The notes beneath the pieces are model-generated. The model searched no databases, was not told the DNA's origin, and worked only from the letters and a program-made list of their open reading frames with translations. Below are positions 4,901 to 7,585 of a DNA stretch of 7,585 bases, in pieces (the stretch's first letter is position 1; each line of letters starts with the position of its first letter). Source of the stretch: JBBRLA01 sp038231615. Its GTDB lineage: Bacteria > Myxococcota_A > Polyangia > Palsa-1104 > JAEUJZ01. Position numbers and translations under genes: made by a program. Where the stretch lies: NCBI GenBank assembly GCA_038231615.1, contig JBBRLA010000426.1:1-7585 (forward strand), given 5' to 3'.

Positions 4901-6879
4901 GGGGTTTCTCCGGCGGCGCAGCGGAGTGTATCCACGGGATGGATGCGTGTCGCAAGAAGCAGCGCCGTGGCCAGGTCCAGAAGGCCCCCCCAGTCGCTGA
5001 TGTTCCGCTCCAGCGCGTCCAGCCGCTCCCGGCTCTTTTGTTCTTCGGGCGTCCCATCGCCCGTTTTTGTCCCTGGGCCCATGCCCGAACGGCGCTGCTT
5101 CTGGGGCAGCACGGCCTTCCCCATGTGCAACCCCAGCTTCGAACTGCGCTGCTCTTTCTGGTGGCGCTGCTCGGTCTGGGGATGAATCTGGTCATACAGC
5201 TTCAACAGGTCGTGCGCCGTGCTGACCGAGATGCGCTGGTCCCGCAAGAGCGCCACGCAGTCGGCCACGCGCGAAGCCACGTTTTCGATGGGGCCGCAGA
5301 GCGACCGCCGGCTGCCTCCCCGCGGTTCCTGGTACACCATGACGTAGCCCCGCTCATCAGCCTGACCTTGATCGTCCAGTGAATCGCGGCGGCGCTCCTT
5401 GGCCTCGTTCAGCGCGTCGCTGGCGTGGGCCCGGGTGACCCGCAGGTCGTCATGGGCATGGGCCATCACCAGGCCGGCGGACAGGGAGGTCCGACGTCCG
5501 TCGTACGGGGAGGGCGGCGCGTGAGGGCGGACGAAATGCTCGTAACACGCGGCCAGTGCCCGCACCACGGACAGGGCCTGGTCGAGCGGCACATAGGCAG
5601 CCAGTTCATCCCCGCCGCAATAGAAGGTGCAGCCATAATGCCGATCGACGATTTTCCACGCCTCATCCGCAAACAGATAAAGTGCCTGTGCCAGCTCGAT
5701 GCGTTTGTCACCACGGGCGTTTTTGATGGCCTCACCTACGCCATCTCCATCCGCCTCCAGCAGGACGAAGTAGGGCGAGGGCGTCCCCAGCTTGGTCTGT
5801 AGATCATGTACTGGCTCGGCGATGTCGTCGAGCAACCGGAACGGCAACTCGCTCGGGTCGATATGCAGCTTCCGGCCCCATAGATCAAGCTCTCGCCGCC
5901 GCGCTTTCAGGGCGCCCTCGAAGTAGATGCTGGCGTCAAACTCCGGTTCTGCGTCTCCTCGCGAGCCCGGCCTGCGGGCAGGTGAGGCCAAGACCAGCGC
6001 GGCCTCCCGATCTGTGCCTCGGGCCCGATCGAATAGCTGGCGGAAAGCCGCGTGGATGCGCCCCATCACATCGGGGTGCTGCTTGCGCGCCGCGGCGAGC
6101 CAGGCGTCCGCCGCCACTTGCGCCAGCGGAGGAAAAGGCAAGGTAAGCAGGCCGACGGCGGCGTAGCGCAGCACGGCCAGGCGCCGTGTCAGCCCGATGG
6201 GCGAGAGCCGCTCATCAGGGCGAATGCCGAGCTTCTGCCGGGACAGGAAAAGCGACTTGGCCTTTGATGGCTCTTCGATGAGGGCAGAATCCCAGCCAGC
6301 GTCCAGTGAGCACTTGGGTCTGCCGGCGTCGCTCTGGGGTACGCCGAAGGTCCGCGCCGCCTTGCGACCGTCCAGAAGGTCGAAGGCCGTCTCGATGGCC
6401 TTCTCCTCGTCCTTTTCGATCATCGCGAACGCCGCGTAAAATTCGATGAAGTCGCCGTTTTCAATGGCGGCGGCGTGCTGCTCCAGCTGCCGCGGGTCGC
6501 TGATCCCCGCCTCCGCAAGCCGCTTCTTGTGGTTGCGAATCTCATCCGCCAGGAACCGGTGGGCCTCCTTCCGACTCTCATCCAGCAATTCGCGCACGCG
6601 CTCGGACTGGGCCTTGATGCGGCACAGGATCTTGTTGCTGATGGTCGGTCCCCGGTCCCGGTCCTGCGACGGCTCGAGGAAGGACTTTCCGATGCGATCC
6701 GGGGTCGGCAGAATCAGGGTGACCTCTTCACGGTGCAGCCACAACTTGTATGCTGCCCAGCGCGTCGCCTCCGACAGGAAGCGTGAACCGAACCATAGAT
6801 CGCGGCTGCGCCGGCCCCCGCCGATGAAGGAACCCACGGGGCCCAGGGCAATCGCGGCGATGTAGGTCTCCTGGCTCAT
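4897..6879 (-). CDS. cas10: Cas10 (Cmr2), HD-less, with GGDE cyclase motif
   Basis: Cas10 is the large subunit of type III complexes. Its palm domains make cyclic oligoadenylate from ATP on target RNA binding, and many members also have an N-terminal HD DNase. This 660-residue protein opens directly with the Cmr2 palm-like signature ALGPVGSFIGGGRRSRDLW (11-29) followed by FGSRFLS, so the HD domain is absent. The second palm has DGDGVG at 377-382 and YCGGDELAAYVP at 420-431; GGDE (5605-5616) replaces GGDD. Around 189-232 the family zinc finger is degenerate: KCSLDAG and ERLSPIGLTRRL stand where I would expect KCSLCG and ERLCxxCLxKRL. A basic, low-complexity stretch (about 566-622) interrupts the C-terminal helical domain. 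Start ATG 6879 has GGAGG 5 nt upstream (6885-6889) and an ATGA overlap with cmr1. The frame is open further upstream, but that part is antonymous to the family: Arg/Gly-rich and inside cmr1. Confidence 0.95.
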   Translation of the reverse strand: MSQETYIAAIALGPVGSFIGGGRRSRDLWFGSRFLSEATRWAAYKLWLHREEVTLILPTPDRIGKSFLEPSQDRDRGPTISNKILCRIKAQSERVRELLDESRKEAHRFLADEIRNHKKRLAEAGISDPRQLEQHAAAIENGDFIEFYAAFAMIEKDEEKAIETAFDLLDGRKAARTFGVPQSDAGRPKCSLDAGWDSALIEEPSKAKSLFLSRQKLGIRPDERLSPIGLTRRLAVLRYAAVGLLTLPFPPLAQVAADAWLAAARKQHPDVMGRIHAAFRQLFDRARGTDREAALVLASPARRPGSRGDAEPEFDASIYFEGALKARRRELDLWGRKLHIDPSELPFRLLDDIAEPVHDLQTKLGTPSPYFVLLEADGDGVGEAIKNARGDKRIELAQALYLFADEAWKIVDRHYGCTFYCGGDELAAYVPLDQALSVVRALAACYEHFVRPHAPPSPYDGRRTSLSAGLVMAHAHDDLRVTRAHASDALNEAKERRRDSLDDQGQADERGYVMVYQEPRGGSRRSLCGPIENVASRVADCVALLRDQRISVSTAHDLLKLYDQIHPQTEQRHQKEQRSSKLGLHMGKAVLPQKQRRSGMGPGTKTGDGTPEEQKSRERLDALERNISDWGGLLDLATALLLATRIHPVDTLRCAAGETP

Positions 6880-7585
6880 CGGCCCCTCCGGGTGGCTTCG
6901 ATGAAGCGTTGTCCCTGCAAGTACAGAACGAAGGCCTCCGCCGCGTCCCCGTCGGCCCGGTCCAGCCAGGTGGCGACAGCGGCCCGCGTGGCTGGGGGGT
7001 GCCTCCGCTTGATGCCCAGTGAAATTTCTTTGCGCTGGGCGCCGCGCGCGTTCATGACAACGCATACCCCCGTGGGGCGGTTCGGATAAAGGATGACCAA
7101 CGAGGCAAACCCCTTCTGACAGCGCAGGGGCCGCAGCCGCAGCGGCGATGCGAAGCGGTCGCCCCGCTGCGAGTCGGCATTCAGGGTGCTGCTGGCCTCT
7201 TTGTCCATTCGATCGATAAAGCCAAAGACGATGGGTAGCCCGAAGGCGGCCCGCGGCATGCTCAGCAGTTCCGGCTGCCGCTTCGCGATCTGGACCATGG
7301 CCGGGTCCGGCGGGTGCTCCCAGGGAATGCCCGGCGCATCCGCCTCGCGCAGGGCGCGCAGCACCTGTCCTTCGGGCCAGCGGCTCACGCCCTCGCGCTT
7401 GGTGCGGCCCTCTTCCCGCCCCAACCCTACGCCCTGACGGAACTGCCGCAAAAGCCCCGCCAGAAGCGCGTGCGCGTCATCCGCGCTGCGAGCTGCCGGG
7501 CCCAAATAAAGCCGTGCGTGGCGCAGCGAGGCCCACGGCGGCGGCCTGGCCTCGTCGGCGGCGGTGCCGAGGGCCATGCCCAGCC
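6876..7585 (-). CDS. cmr1: Cmr1, Cas7-like subunit (5' end outside window)
   Basis: Cmr1 is a double RAMP protein placed near the crRNA 3' end in the Cmr complex. The visible part (233 residues from an internal ATG at 7577, plus two open codons to the edge) has the distinctive GVGLGREEGRTKREGVSRWPEG at about 49-70 counted from that ATG, matching the family's glycine/arginine loop and SRWPE. It also has AFGLPIVFGF at 111-120 and DRFASPLRLRPL at 140-151, the usual Cmr1 'ASPl.lRpl' strand. The stop TGA at 6876-6878 overlaps the cas10 ATG. Cmr1 proteins are generally longer and have an N-terminal RAMP half with a G-rich 'R.wwR' region. That half is not seen, so the ATG at 7577 is probably internal and the gene continues to the right of the window. 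Confidence 0.9.
   Translation of the reverse strand, partial: LGMALGTAADEARPPPWASLRHARLYLGPAARSADDAHALLAGLLRQFRQGVGLGREEGRTKREGVSRWPEGQVLRALREADAPGIPWEHPPDPAMVQIAKRQPELLSMPRAAFGLPIVFGFIDRMDKEASSTLNADSQRGDRFASPLRLRPLRCQKGFASLVILYPNRPTGVCVVMNARGAQRKEISLGIKRRHPPATRAAVATWLDRADGDAAEAFVLYLQGQRFIEATRRGR
6885..6889 (-). promoter_or_regulatory. Ribosome binding site of cas10
   Basis: A perfect GGAGG on the minus strand, 5 nt before ATG 6877-6879 and inside the 3' end of cmr1. It fixes the Cas10 start and therefore supports the absence of an N-terminal HD domain. Confidence 0.75.

Noticed and set aside
3469..5185. Several plus-strand open frames of 100-250 codons opposite cmr3 and the 3' part of cas10.
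   Set aside because: Low-complexity Arg/Pro/Ser/Gly composition, no family motifs, and full overlap with well-supported minus-strand genes.
6880..7065. A 62-codon N-terminal extension of Cas10 that might have held an HD domain.
   Set aside because: It overlaps cmr1, is Arg/Gly-rich, has no HD-type motif, and the GGAGG at 6885-6889 fixes the start at 6879.
1..7585. CRISPR repeats, cas1, cas2, cas6, CARF effectors, insertion sequences.
   Set aside because: I looked for regularly spaced repeats, inverted ends and the relevant protein motifs and saw none; they may lie outside the window.

Overview
The window holds most of one minus-strand operon for a type III-B (Cmr) CRISPR effector complex, followed by an ATPase gene. 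In transcription order (right to left) the genes are cmr1 (5' end outside the window), cas10/cmr2, cmr3, cmr4, cmr5, cmr6, then a RecF/OLD-like AAA ATPase that runs off the left edge. The DNA is GC-rich, genes are packed tightly, and several starts have GGAG/GAGGT-type ribosome binding sites. This fits a GC-rich bacterium, perhaps a proteobacterium, but I cannot name a genus. No CRISPR array, cas1, cas2, cas6, CARF effector, tRNA or rRNA is visible. Promoter and terminator must lie outside the window.

Layout: 6876-7585 cmr1 (Cas7-like, crRNA 3'-end side); 4897-6879 cas10; 3584-4900 cmr3 (Cas5-like, binds the crRNA 5' tag); 2577-3587 cmr4 (Cas7 backbone, normally the target-RNA slicer); 2176-2580 cmr5 (small helical subunit); 980-2179 cmr6 (Cas7-like cap); 1-928 ATPase. 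All five junctions between cmr genes can be read as identical 4-nt NTGA start/stop overlaps, so the complex is made as one translationally coupled set. The ATPase sits 51 nt after cmr6, in the same direction and presumably on the same transcript.

The effector looks altered at its usual catalytic centres while every reading frame stays intact. Cmr4 has Asn where the slicing Asp (D26 of Pyrococcus furiosus Cmr4, D33 of Csm3) is expected. Cas10 starts directly at the first palm-like domain and has no N-terminal HD nuclease. Its cyclase motif is GGDE instead of GGDD. Its zinc-finger region keeps about one of four cysteines. Cmr6 carries an extra C-terminal domain of about 80 residues after its usual C-terminal glycine-rich motif. 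My inference is a Cmr complex that recognises RNA without slicing it and without HD DNase activity, and that acts by cyclic oligoadenylate signalling, by the linked ATPase, or both. This is a hypothesis; the sequence directly shows only the substitutions and the gene linkage.
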